DNA of 64,000 nt. It comes from JAAYZX01 sp040770645. Its GTDB lineage: Bacteria; Actinomycetota; Thermoleophilia; RBG-16-64-13. The notes beneath the pieces are model-generated. The model did not search any database, was not told where the DNA came from, and saw nothing but the letters and a program-made list of their open reading frames with translations. Within the stretch, counting starts at the first letter, position 1. Every line of letters begins with the position of its first letter. Positions 35,996-45,265 of the stretch are shown piece by piece. The DNA lies in the NCBI GenBank assembly GCA_040770645.1, contig JAXGIS010000003.1, positions 62,001 through 126,000 on the forward strand, given 5' to 3'. A program made the translations under genes and the position numbers.

Positions 35996-36535
35996 TCAGT
36001 CCTGTGCCGTCTCGCTGGAACCGGCATCACCTGCACCGGTGGGCTCAGCGGAAGGCACCTCGGCGGCCTCCGATGCGGCTTCGGCTTTGCGCATGCGTGC
36101 GAGCAGCTTCTGGAGCTCCTCGTTGGTGGTGGACAGGGCCGAGGACAGCTTGGGTCTGACCTCCTGCACGGTTCTCCCCCCAGCCGACTTGACGGTTTCG
36201 ATGGCCTTGCCGGCCTCGGCCTTGACCTGTTTGGCCTCGGGGGAAGAGGTGCTCTCTTTGATCACGGCCCCCAGTTCGCTGACCATAGCCTCGAGGCTGC
36301 TCCTGATCTCCCTGAGGTGGCGCTTATTCTCGTCGCTCTTCCAGAGGGTACTGAAAGCTGTAGCCAAGCCTGCCCCCAGGGTTTGGAGCTGTGCTCCCAC
36401 TTCCTTCCAGGCGTCGCCTGCCCCACTCTCGGCATCAGTGGCTTCGGCTCCTGCCGCACTCGCCTCCGTGGGCATGTCGGCCGCAACCGCGATCTCCTCT
36501 ATCTGTCCCTGCGCTTCGGTTTGTGCGTCGGTCAT
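35996..36535 (-). CDS. Hypothetical helical protein
   Basis: Protein of 179 residues, not recognised. It is acidic and alanine-rich at both ends, with a predicted amphipathic or coiled-coil centre (WKEVGAQLQTLGAGLATAFS, then NKRHLREIRSSLEAMVSELG). No signal peptide or membrane helix is seen. The pattern resembles small cytosolic proteins of actinobacteria that accompany cell-envelope or stress functions, but no function can be given. It is transcribed opposite to both neighbours. Confidence 0.65.
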   Translation of the reverse strand: MTDAQTEAQGQIEEIAVAADMPTEASAAGAEATDAESGAGDAWKEVGAQLQTLGAGLATAFSTLWKSDENKRHLREIRSSLEAMVSELGAVIKESTSSPEAKQVKAEAGKAIETVKSAGGRTVQEVRPKLSSALSTTNEELQKLLARMRKAEAASEAAEVPSAEPTGAGDAGSSETAQD

Positions 36536-36787
36536 GACTCCCTCCCTGTTCGCTCGCTCACCCCGTTGGCTTGGTCATCGCATGTGCTGCTGTTACAAAT
36601 ACGATAGGGCCTCTGTCGTCGGATGTCGATGCCTGATACGCGGAAGACAGCGGATTCGATATGTAGGTGGTGGCGGGAATGTTGGAACGCGGGGAGCGCT
36701 GGGTCTCCGCTTCCGTCCCGAGATGGACTTGGACCGGGTGCCGCCGTGGTGGGAGAATCTAGGGCAGGGTACCGAGGGAGGTCAGAA

Positions 36788-37024
36788 GTGGCGCAGGAGT
36801 TCACGCTTCGTATCGCCGGCCACGTTGCCGAGTTCGCGCCTCAGGGGCAGGCGGAGTTCCGCCTCCCGGCCGATGGCCGTCCGGTGGCACAAGCGCTTCG
36901 CGATATGGGCTTGAAAAAGGAGATGCTTCAAGTGCTGCTGGTAGGAGGCAAACGAGTAGCGCCCGACTACATACCGGCCGAGGGTGACGTGGTGATTTTG
37001 GTGGCACCGGCCGGAGGCGGGTGA
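36788..37024 (+). CDS. MoaD/ThiS-like ubiquitin-fold sulfur carrier
   Basis: Small beta-grasp protein of 78 residues ending in APAGGG, with the double glycine needed for thiocarboxylate formation. Internal features are VAQALRDMGLKKEMLQVLL and YIPAEGDVVILV, typical of ThiS/MoaD. GTG 36788 lies seven bases after a GGGAGG site. It is 61 bases before sufC. It may carry sulfur for a cofactor or act with the SufCB pair; no adenylating partner (MoeB/ThiF) is in the window. Confidence 0.85.
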   Translation: MAQEFTLRIAGHVAEFAPQGQAEFRLPADGRPVAQALRDMGLKKEMLQVLLVGGKRVAPDYIPAEGDVVILVAPAGGG

Positions 37025-37085
37025 TCGCGGCTGGGGCGCAACCGCGGCGCAACGGGCGGGCGCAATCCCCTGAAGCGAGGGAACC

Positions 37086-37886
37086 ATGGACACACCAGCA
37101 TTGCTGGACATAGAGGACCTGCATGTAAGCGTGGGCGACAAGTCGGTGCTGGAAGGCATAAACCTGCGCATCAATCCGGGTGAAGTGCACGCCGTCTTCG
37201 GCCCCAACGGATCCGGCAAGACCACACTGGTGAACACAGTCATGGGGTTCAGCGGGTACCGGGTGACTCAGGGGCGCATATTGTTCAAGGGTCGGGATAT
37301 CACCGCATTGCCCATCAACGAGCGTGCACGCTTGGGGCTCGGGATGTCATTCCAGCGGCCACCCGTCATACGTGGCGTGACTCTGGGCCAACTGGTGGAG
37401 GTGTCGGCTCGTCGAAACGGCGAGATGCTCGAGAAGTACGCTACGGAACTCAACGTGACGCAGTTCTTGTCACGCGAGATAAACCTCGGCTTCTCCGGCG
37501 GCGAGATCAAACGGGCCGAACTGTTGCAGTTGCTCCTCCAGAATCCGGACATGGTCTTCCTGGATGAGCCGGAATCCGGTGTCGATTTGCAGAATATTGC
37601 GCTGATCGGCACTGCCATCAATGAGTTGCTCGGCCGGCGGGCGGAGCGAAACCGGGCGGAGACGCTGGCGCAGGCGCACCGGCGTCGGCGCAAATCTGGT
37701 CTCGTGATCACGCATACCGGCCACATCCTCGACTACGTGGATGTCGATGTGGGGCACACATTGATGTACGGCCGGCTGGCCTGCGAGGGCAACCCACGCG
37801 AGATGTTGCGCGAGATCCGTACCAACGGCTTCGATGAGTGCTACCGCTGTTTCCGTATGGGGGTGATTGATGAATCCCAAGTCTAG
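37086..37886 (+). CDS. sufC: Fe-S cluster assembly ATPase SufC
   Basis: SufC ATPase, 266 residues, powering the SufB scaffold. Walker A is GPNGSGKTTL near residue 39, the signature LGFSGGEIKRAELLQ and Walker B MVFLDEPESGVDLQNI. An Arg/Ala-rich stretch of about 20 residues (RRAERNRAETLAQAHRRRR) between the D-loop and the H-loop THTGH is longer than in canonical SufC. The overlap with sufB is 17 bases. The unit has sufC and one sufB-like gene but no sufD, sufS or sufU, matching minimal SufBC systems of anaerobes. Confidence 0.93.
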   Translation: MDTPALLDIEDLHVSVGDKSVLEGINLRINPGEVHAVFGPNGSGKTTLVNTVMGFSGYRVTQGRILFKGRDITALPINERARLGLGMSFQRPPVIRGVTLGQLVEVSARRNGEMLEKYATELNVTQFLSREINLGFSGGEIKRAELLQLLLQNPDMVFLDEPESGVDLQNIALIGTAINELLGRRAERNRAETLAQAHRRRRKSGLVITHTGHILDYVDVDVGHTLMYGRLACEGNPREMLREIRTNGFDECYRCFRMGVIDESQV

Positions 37887-39078
37887 CCCCCAAGCGGCCG
37901 ATGGTGCAGTCACGGTCCCCGGGGTGGATCTCGATCTCTCCCGGTTCAAAGACGTAGCTCCGGTACACGAGCCCCTGGAGAGGCTGACGCAGCTTTCTCC
38001 CGAAGACATAGCCGTGATGCTGCGTTCGGGCATTGACCCGGATGAGGGAGGGCGATCGGGGAGTTTTCTGCAGGTGGACCACTCGGTTCTGCATTGCCGT
38101 GTGGATGCGCCCGGGGTGGAGTTTCTGCCCATGGCCCAGGCGCTCGAGAAGTACGATGGCTTGGACCAGTTTTGGTGGAGGGCAGTGGCGCCCGACCAGG
38201 ACGCCTACACGGCACGAGTCGACCGCTGCTTCCACAACGGGTACTTCATCCGCGCGGAACCCGGGGCTATCGTCACCTACCCTCTCCAGGCCTGTCTATA
38301 CCTGAGCGAGGACAAACTGGCCCAGGATGTTCACAACGTGGTGGTGGCGGAGGCGGGATCACACCTGCACGTGCTCACCGGTTGCGCCACGGCGGCGCAC
38401 GTGCGGTCTGGTCTCCACGTCGGCATCTCCGAGTTCTACGTCAAGAAGGGCGCCACCATCTCCTTCACCATGATCCACAATTGGCCCGAAGAGATGGCGG
38501 TGCGCCCTCGAACCGGCATAGTGGTGGAGGAGGGGGGCACCTTCATATCCAACTATGTGTGCCTGGTGGCGGCCGAAGACATGCAGTCGTACCCCACCGC
38601 CACACTGCGCGGTCGGGGAGCGGTGGCAACTTTCAATTCCGTTCTGCTTGCCCGGCCCGGGTCGCTCTTTGACACCGGGTCGCGCATTGTCATGGAGGCC
38701 GATGAGTGTCGCGGCGACATCATCTCCCGCGCGGTGTCCACGGGCGGGCGCGTTATCGCCCGCGGGCACATCGTGGGAGCGGCGGATCGTATCAAAGCCC
38801 ATCTGGAGTGCAAGGGCCTCCTCCTCTCGGACGAGGGGCTCATCCACGCCATCCCCGAACTGGAGGGGCGTAGGAGCGATGTGGAGATGACCCATGAGGC
38901 CGCCGTGGGGAAGATCGCGCGCGAGGAGATCGAATACTTGATGGCCCGCGGCCTGAGCGAAGCCGAGGCCACGGGCCTCATCATCCGGGGGTTCCTCTCC
39001 TTGGACATAGTCGGTCTGCCGTCGGCGCTGAAGGCCGAACTGGACGCCATGATCGCGGACACGGAACGTGCTACCTGA
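37870..39078 (+). CDS. sufB: Fe-S cluster scaffold protein SufB/SufD family
   Basis: Scaffold of about 402 residues from ATG 37870. The right-handed beta-helix core includes AEAGSHLHVLTGCAT, GISEFYVKKGATISFTMIHNW and the C-terminal SDEGLIHAIPELEGRRSDVEMTHEAAVGKI (quoted in part), with a REEIEYLMARGLSEAEAT helix at the end. Sequence and length suit the single SufB of a minimal SufBC complex. No second sufB/sufD is found nearby. Confidence 0.93.
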   Translation: MNPKSSPQAADGAVTVPGVDLDLSRFKDVAPVHEPLERLTQLSPEDIAVMLRSGIDPDEGGRSGSFLQVDHSVLHCRVDAPGVEFLPMAQALEKYDGLDQFWWRAVAPDQDAYTARVDRCFHNGYFIRAEPGAIVTYPLQACLYLSEDKLAQDVHNVVVAEAGSHLHVLTGCATAAHVRSGLHVGISEFYVKKGATISFTMIHNWPEEMAVRPRTGIVVEEGGTFISNYVCLVAAEDMQSYPTATLRGRGAVATFNSVLLARPGSLFDTGSRIVMEADECRGDIISRAVSTGGRVIARGHIVGAADRIKAHLECKGLLLSDEGLIHAIPELEGRRSDVEMTHEAAVGKIAREEIEYLMARGLSEAEATGLIIRGFLSLDIVGLPSALKAELDAMIADTERAT

Positions 39079-39171
39079 TGCGGTGCGCGCGGTGCGCCGA
39101 CACGGGTATGGCGTCCAGCCGGAGTGCGACGGTTGGGCCGGGCTCTCGAGATGGTGGGAAGGCCCCGTTTG

Positions 39172-41752
39172 ATGGGCCGCGATGAATCCATGGAGCCGTT
39201 GCTGGGACTGACAGTGGCGGAGGCCGCCGCCCGTAGGGCGGCCGGCCAAGGGAATGTGGTTCCGCTGAAGACCAGCCGTTCCTACGGCCGGATCGTTCGC
39301 GAGAACGTTTTCAATACCATCAACAACATCCTCTTCACTCTCGGGATCATCCTCGTCATCCTCGGCCGCTATCTTGACGCCCTCATCGCCGTGGGGGTGG
39401 TGGTGGCCAACACCATCGTCTCCCTGGTTCAGGAGATCCGGGCCAAGCGCACACTCGATCGCATCGCCATCCTGACGCGTCCCCGGGCCACGGTGGTGCG
39501 GGATGGGACCCCGCGTGAAGTGGGGCCTGACGAAATCGTGTTGGGGGATTTGCTGCGGGTGGAGACCGGCGATCAGATCGTGGTGGACGGGGCCATGGTG
39601 GGCGGGGTGCGCATGGAGATGGACGAATCCCTCCTCACCGGTGAGTCCGATCTCGTACGCAAAGAACCCGGCGATCAGTTGTTGTCGGGGAGCTTCGTGG
39701 CCGAGGGCTCGGGTTACTACGTAGCCGAGAAAGTTGGCGCCGACAGTTTCGCCCATAGGCTTACGGCCGGAGCCCAGGCCTTCCGCCGGGTGCTCACTCC
39801 CATCCAGAAGAACGTCAACACCATCGTGCGCTCCCTGCTCCTGCTGGTGCTCTACTTCGAGATCCTGGTGGTAGTCAATTCCTTGGTGGACAAGGTCCCG
39901 TTCGTGGAAACGGTGCGCATGTCGACGGTCATCGTGGCCATGGTGCCGAACGGGCTCATCCTCTCCATTGCTGTGGCTTATGCGCTCGGCGCCCTGCGCA
40001 TGGCCGGCAAGGGGGCGCTGATCCAGCAGGCGAACTCCGTGGAATCTCTCAGTCATGTGGACATCTTGTGCACCGACAAGACGGGCACGCTGACCACCAA
40101 CAACATCACGTTGGACGAAGTGATGCCTTTGGGCGCAGAGCGAGGGCAGGTGGAGCGGATTCTGGGTGATTACGCGGCCAGCACCGGCGGGCCGAACCGC
40201 ACCACCGAAGCCCTGCAACGTGCGCTGCCGGGCGCCGCGCGGTCGCTCGGCGACGAAGTGCTGTTCTCTTCGGCGCTCAAGTGGAGTGCAGTGGTGTTCG
40301 CCGACGATCCGCATGAGGGAGTGTATGTGCTGGGGGCGCCTGAGATGGTGGAGAAGTTGCTCGGGGCGGAGGCCGAAGCCCACGCGTGGCAGGGGACTGC
40401 CGCTGAATGGGCCGCGGGGGGCCTCAGGGTCCTCCTCCTCGCCGGCCGCACCGGCGCGGTGGGCCTCCACGACGAGGCAGGCAACATCTCGCTCCCTCCC
40501 GACCTGGTGCCCCTGGCCTTGATTCGTCTGAGTGACGAGTTACGCCCGAGAGTCCGGGAGACCCTGGCCGGATTCAGAGAAGCCGGCGTGGTTGTCAAAG
40601 TCATCTCTGGGGACAATCCGCAGACGGTGGCCGCGTTGGCCCGACAGGCGGGGTTTGAGAACGACCTCACGGCCGTTTCCGGAGCGGGAGCTGGAGGGAC
40701 TCACCCCGGCGCAACTCGGAGACATGGCCGAGGAGGCCACCGTATTCGGGCGGGTGACGCCTCAGCAGAAGGAGAAGCTGGTGGAAGCCCTCCGCGAACG
40801 TGGCCATTACGTGGCCATGATCGGCGACGGGGTGAACGATGTCATCTCGCTCAAGAAAGCCAATGTGGCCATCGCTGTGCAGAGTGGCACACAGGCGGCG
40901 CGTGGCGTAGCCGACATGATCCTCATGCAGGATTCGTTTGGGGCGCTGCCCTTCGCGTTCCGCGAAGGGCAGCGCATAGTCAACGGCATGATCGACATCT
41001 TGCGTATCTTCATGGTGCGAGTGGTGTCAAAGGCGTTGCTCATAGCCTCAGTCATGCTGGTGGGTGGGTTCCCCTTCTTCCCTCGACAGTCGTCGCTGCT
41101 GTCGTTCTTCGCCGCCGGTGCTGCGGCGGTGGCACTCGCCTATTGGGCTCCCAGTGGGTCCGTGCAGGGCCCCGGCTTGATGCGGCGGGTGTTCAGTTTT
41201 GCCGCCCCGGCCGGTGTGCTCATGAGCCTCCTGGGCTTGGGCGTGTATCTGGGTTATCTCTATCCCTCCATCGCCGCGTTTCTGGCCGCCAATCCAGGGG
41301 CCAACTCCGGCCAAGCCATGGAAGCCGCGCTGCCCATTGCCACCACGGCCGTCACCGTTTTTGCCATATTTTGCAGCCTCATCCTGCTTCCGTTGACGGT
41401 ACCGCCCACGCCTTTTCTGACCGGCGGTGAACGCCTGCGCGGTGATCGGCGCCCGTCTTGGTTGGCGCTTGGCCTGCTGGTCCTCTTCGTGGCGCCTGTG
41501 TCCATTCCACTCGGCCGCACCATCTGGGATCTCACCCTCTTCCCCTGGTATGGCTGGCCGGTGTTGGCGGCGGCGGCGATGTTGTGGGCCGTGCTGCTGC
41601 GCTGGATGTGGAGAGGCCGCTTCGTGGAGCGCTTCCTGGGTTTGACTCCCTGTGGAAGCTCCCGAGGGCTTGGCTGCGGAGTAGAGGGTGGGAGCCGAGC
41701 TCCTGCTCCCGTCTCGCAGCCGTTTCGGGGGCCGCGGCCTGGTCCCGCTTAG
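39172..41752 (+). CDS. P-type cation-transporting ATPase, CtpE-like (one frameshift)
   Basis: Membrane P-type ATPase of about 860 residues. Actuator TGES is in LLTGESDLV, the phosphorylation site is CTDKTGTLTTNN near residue 302, and the hinge is AMIGDGVNDV. Ten or so membrane helices are apparent. The M4 ion-binding motif reads MVPNGLIL, with Asn where Ca2+-type pumps such as mycobacterial CtpE have Glu (PEGL). The ion therefore cannot be assigned confidently. The frame breaks near 40680 in a short GG/CC stretch (one base extra or two lost). ATG 39172 is chosen for the GGGAAGG upstream; ATG 39151 and 39190 are alternatives. Confidence 0.87.
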
Positions 41753-43022
41753 AAGTCGGTGGAACAGTAGGGTGCGCGCGGAACCGCGAAGAGGGCGTCG
41801 GCGCGCGTGGCAGCACCTAACGTGACCTCTTCCAGCCGTCCCGCCGCCGCCAGCGTACTGAAGCTCACGCCGCCCAGGTAAGCTGAACTCAGAGTGGCCA
41901 CGTCCAAGCGTAGGTCAGGAGAGCGCCGCGTGCGCGAAACTTGGGCTCGGCCCGAATCCGCCTCCAACAGATATCGCCCTCGGGCGAAACCGCCGAAGGA
42001 GTCCGCCACTTCGAGGACGAGCCTGCCCGATGTTGCGTACGAGCGAGCTTCCAGGCACCGGACGGTGTCCAGGATGCGCAGCCAGAGCGCGTCGCTTAGG
42101 CGGGTTATCTGCAACCGCCGGGCATCGTGGATCATCCAACGTAGAGGTTCGTCCACGGGGCGGGAGGAAGCCATGATGGTTTCAATCAGGCTGAGGTCGA
42201 AGCAGTGCCGCCAGAGGGCGCACGTCCGTATCAAGGGAGCCGGCCACCAACTGCACCACGTCGAGGCTGTTGCCCGGATATCCTTTCTCCCATTTGACGG
42301 TGATGCGATAGGAGACGTACCCGTCGAGGTTTCCCTTCGCGTCGTGGTGCACTGCGTGGTAGAGCGGCCCGCCCCCGTCACGATGCTCTTCGATATCGGC
42401 CAGGTGCACGCGCCACCAACCCTCATTGCGCCCCAGCGAACCCACGTCACCCCGCGCTAATCGATCGTAGAGGGGGGCAGTATGTCCAGCGCGGACTCTG
42501 TGGTAAGGAGGCTGACAGAGCGGTTGTCGCCGGGCTCAGCGTTGAGCCGGCGTTCGCGTTGGCGCTTGTCCGTAATCCGGCATGTACCTTGGGCAGGCTG
42601 AGGCCGATGCTCCAAGTGGCTGCGCCGAAGCCGAATCTGCCGTAAATGGTGCTCTCCGAAGCCCACAGGCCGCCCACGGGCTCCTCTCGCTGCAGCATAT
42701 CTTGTAACTGCGCCTGCACCAGGCCGGTCAACAGACCCCGGCGGGTGTACCCCGGCATCGTGCCCACCCAGCTGAGTCCACCCAAGGGGAGGCGGTGGCC
42801 ACCGGGAACGACCACATCCATGGTGAGCATGGCGGTGGTGGCCACGGGGAGGCCACGGTCGAAGACTGCAAGGGTCCGGTCGAACTCAACCGAAGGCTTC
42901 TCCGCTTCCATGGCTGTGGTCTTGGGCTCTTCGCCGAAAGCGGTGCAGGTGGTGCGGTAGAACGCCTCGTACTCGGAAACCTCGATGCTCCGTGCTTCCA
43001 GATTGTCGATTCTCGCGTGCAT
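41749..43022 (-). CDS. Eis-like GNAT acetyltransferase with SCP2-type C-terminus (three frameshifts)
   Basis: Protein of about 425 residues with the Eis architecture: an N-terminal GNAT domain (LSWVGTMPGYTRRGLLTGLV, ASESTIYGRFGFG), a second GNAT-like middle (HLADIEEHRDGGGPLYHAV), and a C-terminal sterol-carrier-like domain (RLVLEVADSFGGFARGRYLL, then LDVATLSSAYLGGVSFSTLA). Eis proteins acetylate lysines or aminoglycosides; the substrate here is unknown. Breaks lie near 42575, 42470 and 42200. It converges on the ATPase gene with a four-base overlap. Confidence 0.85.
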
Positions 43023-43358
43023 GGCTTTCGATGTTACCGTAAGAGACGTGGAGCCCGCGGATAGAAAACGCCGAGATGGTTCATTGGCCCGATCCGGCGC
43101 GCGGATTGATGCCGATACGGCTGCGGTTGCTGCATCTGTACCGCGCTCCTTCGCCGAGTGGCTGGCGGCGTGGTCGCCGACCTGCCTCTGATTGTGGCCT
43201 ACGTAGCCAGGGCGTGTGCGAGACAGCGTGTTGGTGTGAGCCGCGCCGACGGCGTGGGCGTGGCGCGGCCACACGACTCGCTGTGTGGGCGCGGGCGACC
43301 CGGTGCAACTGAGTAGGCCTGGTATCGGGCGAGCAGAGGGCGTACACTGATGGAGTAT
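43023..43358. promoter_or_regulatory. Divergent intergenic region upstream of the TPP riboswitch
   Basis: About 336 bases without a supported gene; short readings in it have no ribosome sites. TACACT at 43343-43348 is a plausible -10 about 11 bases before the riboswitch, with only a poor -35 (TGGTAT, 43320-43325). Confidence 0.35.
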
Positions 43359-43448
43359 TGCTAGGGGAGCGCCCGGCGCTGAGAGTGTGGTTTCCGCCCA
43401 CAGACCCTGCGAACCTGATCTGGGTAATGCCAGCGAAGGGAAGCAACG
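43359..43448 (+). promoter_or_regulatory. TPP (THI-box) riboswitch
   Basis: Contains the conserved landmarks in order: AGGGGAGC (43363-43370), GCTGAGA (43378-43384), an extra hairpin (GTGG...CCAC), GACCCTG (43403-43409), and the thi-box core from GAACCTGATCTGGGTAATG to GCCAGCGAAGGGAAGC (43411-43444). It binds thiamine pyrophosphate and normally lowers expression. It lies about 95 bases upstream of a thiamine pyrophosphokinase and ykoFEDC-type genes, which confirms the assignment. Confidence 0.97.
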
Positions 43449-43541
43449 AGTCAGAGGTCCAAGCCAGGCGCTGCCGAGAGGTGGCGCCTTTTCTCTCCCT
43501 GGGGGCTCCGTCTTGCCCAACTTCTAGTCTGGAGGCAGACG

Positions 43542-44233
43542 GTGCGCACGGTCATCATCGCCGGCTCCGAGCTATCGGGGCCCGAAGGGCTGCCGCCTTT
43601 CATGGGTCAGTTGCACGAGGTGGAACTGGTGGTCGTGGCGGACGGCGGCGGCAATCATCTGGATCTGCTGGATTTGATGGGGATAGGATCCACTCCACTG
43701 ATTCTGGTGGGAGACATGGACTCCATCTCGGCGGAGGCGCGAGAAGCCCTCGAAAGACGAGGGGCGGAGGTACGACTTCTTCCCACAGTCAAGAACGAGA
43801 CCGACCTTGAGTTCGCACTCAAAGTGGCGCGGGAGCAGGGCGCGGACGATATCGTGGTGTTGGCGGCGCTGGGCGGACCGCGCATCGATCACCTCCTGGG
43901 CACTGTGGTGCTTCTGAGCGCGCCGTGGCTCGCCGGCTGCCGAGTGCGCTTGGTTGACAGTACGCACGAAGTCCTCCTGGCATGCGGGGATGTTGAAGTG
44001 CAGGGGGCCCCGGGAGACATTCTCTTTGATCCCCCTCACCTCACAGGTGGAGAACGTGACCACGGAGGGTCTTCGCCACGCGCTGCGGGGAGAAAGATCT
44101 GCAGCAGGGCTCCACGCGCGGGGTGAGCAACGAACTGAGTGGCACACGGGCGAGGATCACACACGGATCGGGAGATCTGCTGGTGGTGCACCACAGGCCT
44201 CGGGAGCAGGCGGTGGGAGACGCGCAGGAGACT
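43542..44233 (+). CDS. Thiamine pyrophosphokinase (two frameshifts; no stop before ykoF)
   Basis: Converts thiamine to TPP with ATP. Motifs: VVADGGGNHLDLLDLMG, LVGDMDSISAEA, NETDLEFALK and the C-terminal GSTRGVSNEL with LLVVHH. Two breaks interrupt it: near 44022 (two bases lost from a CT repeat, restoring GDILSLIPLT) and near 44096. After the second, the frame runs without stop into the YkoF-like start. Either the two are fused or another indel has removed the stop; the AGGAG at 44226-44230 before the ykoF ATG supports separate genes. Confidence 0.88.
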
Positions 44234-44572
44234 ATGGCGTGCCAGTTCTCCCTCTATCCGCTGCGGCAGCCCAGCCTCGACGAGGCCATCCGCGCGGGGG
44301 TGGAAGCGGCGACGCGGAGCGGTGCCGCCACGGGTCTCACGGTGCGGGTGCAGACACTGAGCACCCTCATGCAGGGACCGAAGGACACGGTTTTCCAGGC
44401 CGCCCGCGCGGCGTTCGATGGGGCGGCGGCTTTGGGTTCAGTGGTCATGGTTTGCGCCTTTACGTTGGGTTCGCCCTCTCCCGCAGTGGTGGCGGATATC
44501 CAGCAGAAACACGTGGATGTGGTGCGTGATGACTCCGGCGCCTCCAACGAAGGAAGTGATCTTCATGGGTGA
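44234..44572 (+). CDS. ykoF: YkoF-like thiamine/HMP-binding protein, single domain
   Basis: Protein of 112 residues beginning MACQFSLYPLRQPSLDEAI, as in YkoF, followed by LTVRVQTLSTLMQG and the strand GSVVMVCAFTLG. Bacillus YkoF has two such ferredoxin-like repeats in about 200 residues and binds thiamine; here there is one, so a homodimer would be needed. It is the soluble member of the thiamine-related ECF operon. Confidence 0.8.
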   Translation: MACQFSLYPLRQPSLDEAIRAGVEAATRSGAATGLTVRVQTLSTLMQGPKDTVFQAARAAFDGAAALGSVVMVCAFTLGSPSPAVVADIQQKHVDVVRDDSGASNEGSDLHG

Positions 44573-45250
44573 TATGCCACGGGAACCGATGGACGCAAGC
44601 GGGCGCCCTCGCTCCATAACCGATGAGAGGGGTTTGGTTACCGGCGTACCGGCGCTGAATCGTTGCCGCTGGACCACACGCGATATCGTGGTGGGGTCGG
44701 TGTTGGCCGTCGTCAGTGGCTTTCTTTCTGGGGATGGGGGCCGCTGTGGTCGGCCGTGATCCTACCCCTGATACCCTTCCCCTTCCATTATCTGCTCGCC
44801 GGGATATGGATGTTGGCCGGCGTCTTGGTCCCGTACGTCATCAGGAGGCCTGGAGCTGCGCTGCTTGGCGAGTTGGTGGCGGCCTTCATCAGTATGTTGC
44901 CCGGCAACCAGTGGGGCGTGTCCACCGTATTGAGCGGGCTGGTGCAGGGCGCGGGGGCCGAACTGGTGTTTGGGGCGGGGAAATGGCGGCGCTATGCGAC
45001 CCCCATGCTCATGGCGGCCGGTGCCGTGTCGGGGCTGTGCGCCATCATCTTCGAGAGCTATTGGTACGGCTATTGGCACATGTACAGTACGGAATCGATC
45101 TTGGTTGCGGCGGCCTTCATGGTCGTCAGTGGAATGGTGCTGGGGGGGCTGCTGTCCAAAGTGCTGGCCGACTCTCTCACGCGCGCCGGGGTGTTCACAG
45201 GCCTCGCCATAGCCCGTGCCCGCAGGCCCCTCTCCGGAGAACGTCCCTAG
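44565..45250 (+). CDS. ykoE: ECF transporter substrate-binding membrane subunit YkoE (one frameshift)
   Basis: S component for thiamine or its HMP moiety, about 228 residues and five to six helices. After WTTRDIVVGSVLAVVSGFL the frame shifts near 44726, where restoring one T (ctttc to cttttc) gives FLFWGWGPLWSAVILPL. Conserved parts: MLPGNQWGVSTVLSGLVQG and FESYWYGYW. ATG 44565 overlaps the ykoF stop by eight bases. Confidence 0.88.
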
Positions 45251-45265
45251 GATGGCGGGGAGCTT

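Noticed and set aside
38359..40470. A 703-codon open frame on the minus strand opposite sufB and the ATPase gene
   Set aside because: It crosses two real genes, is His/Gly/Arg-rich in the manner of shadow frames and has no recognisable motif.
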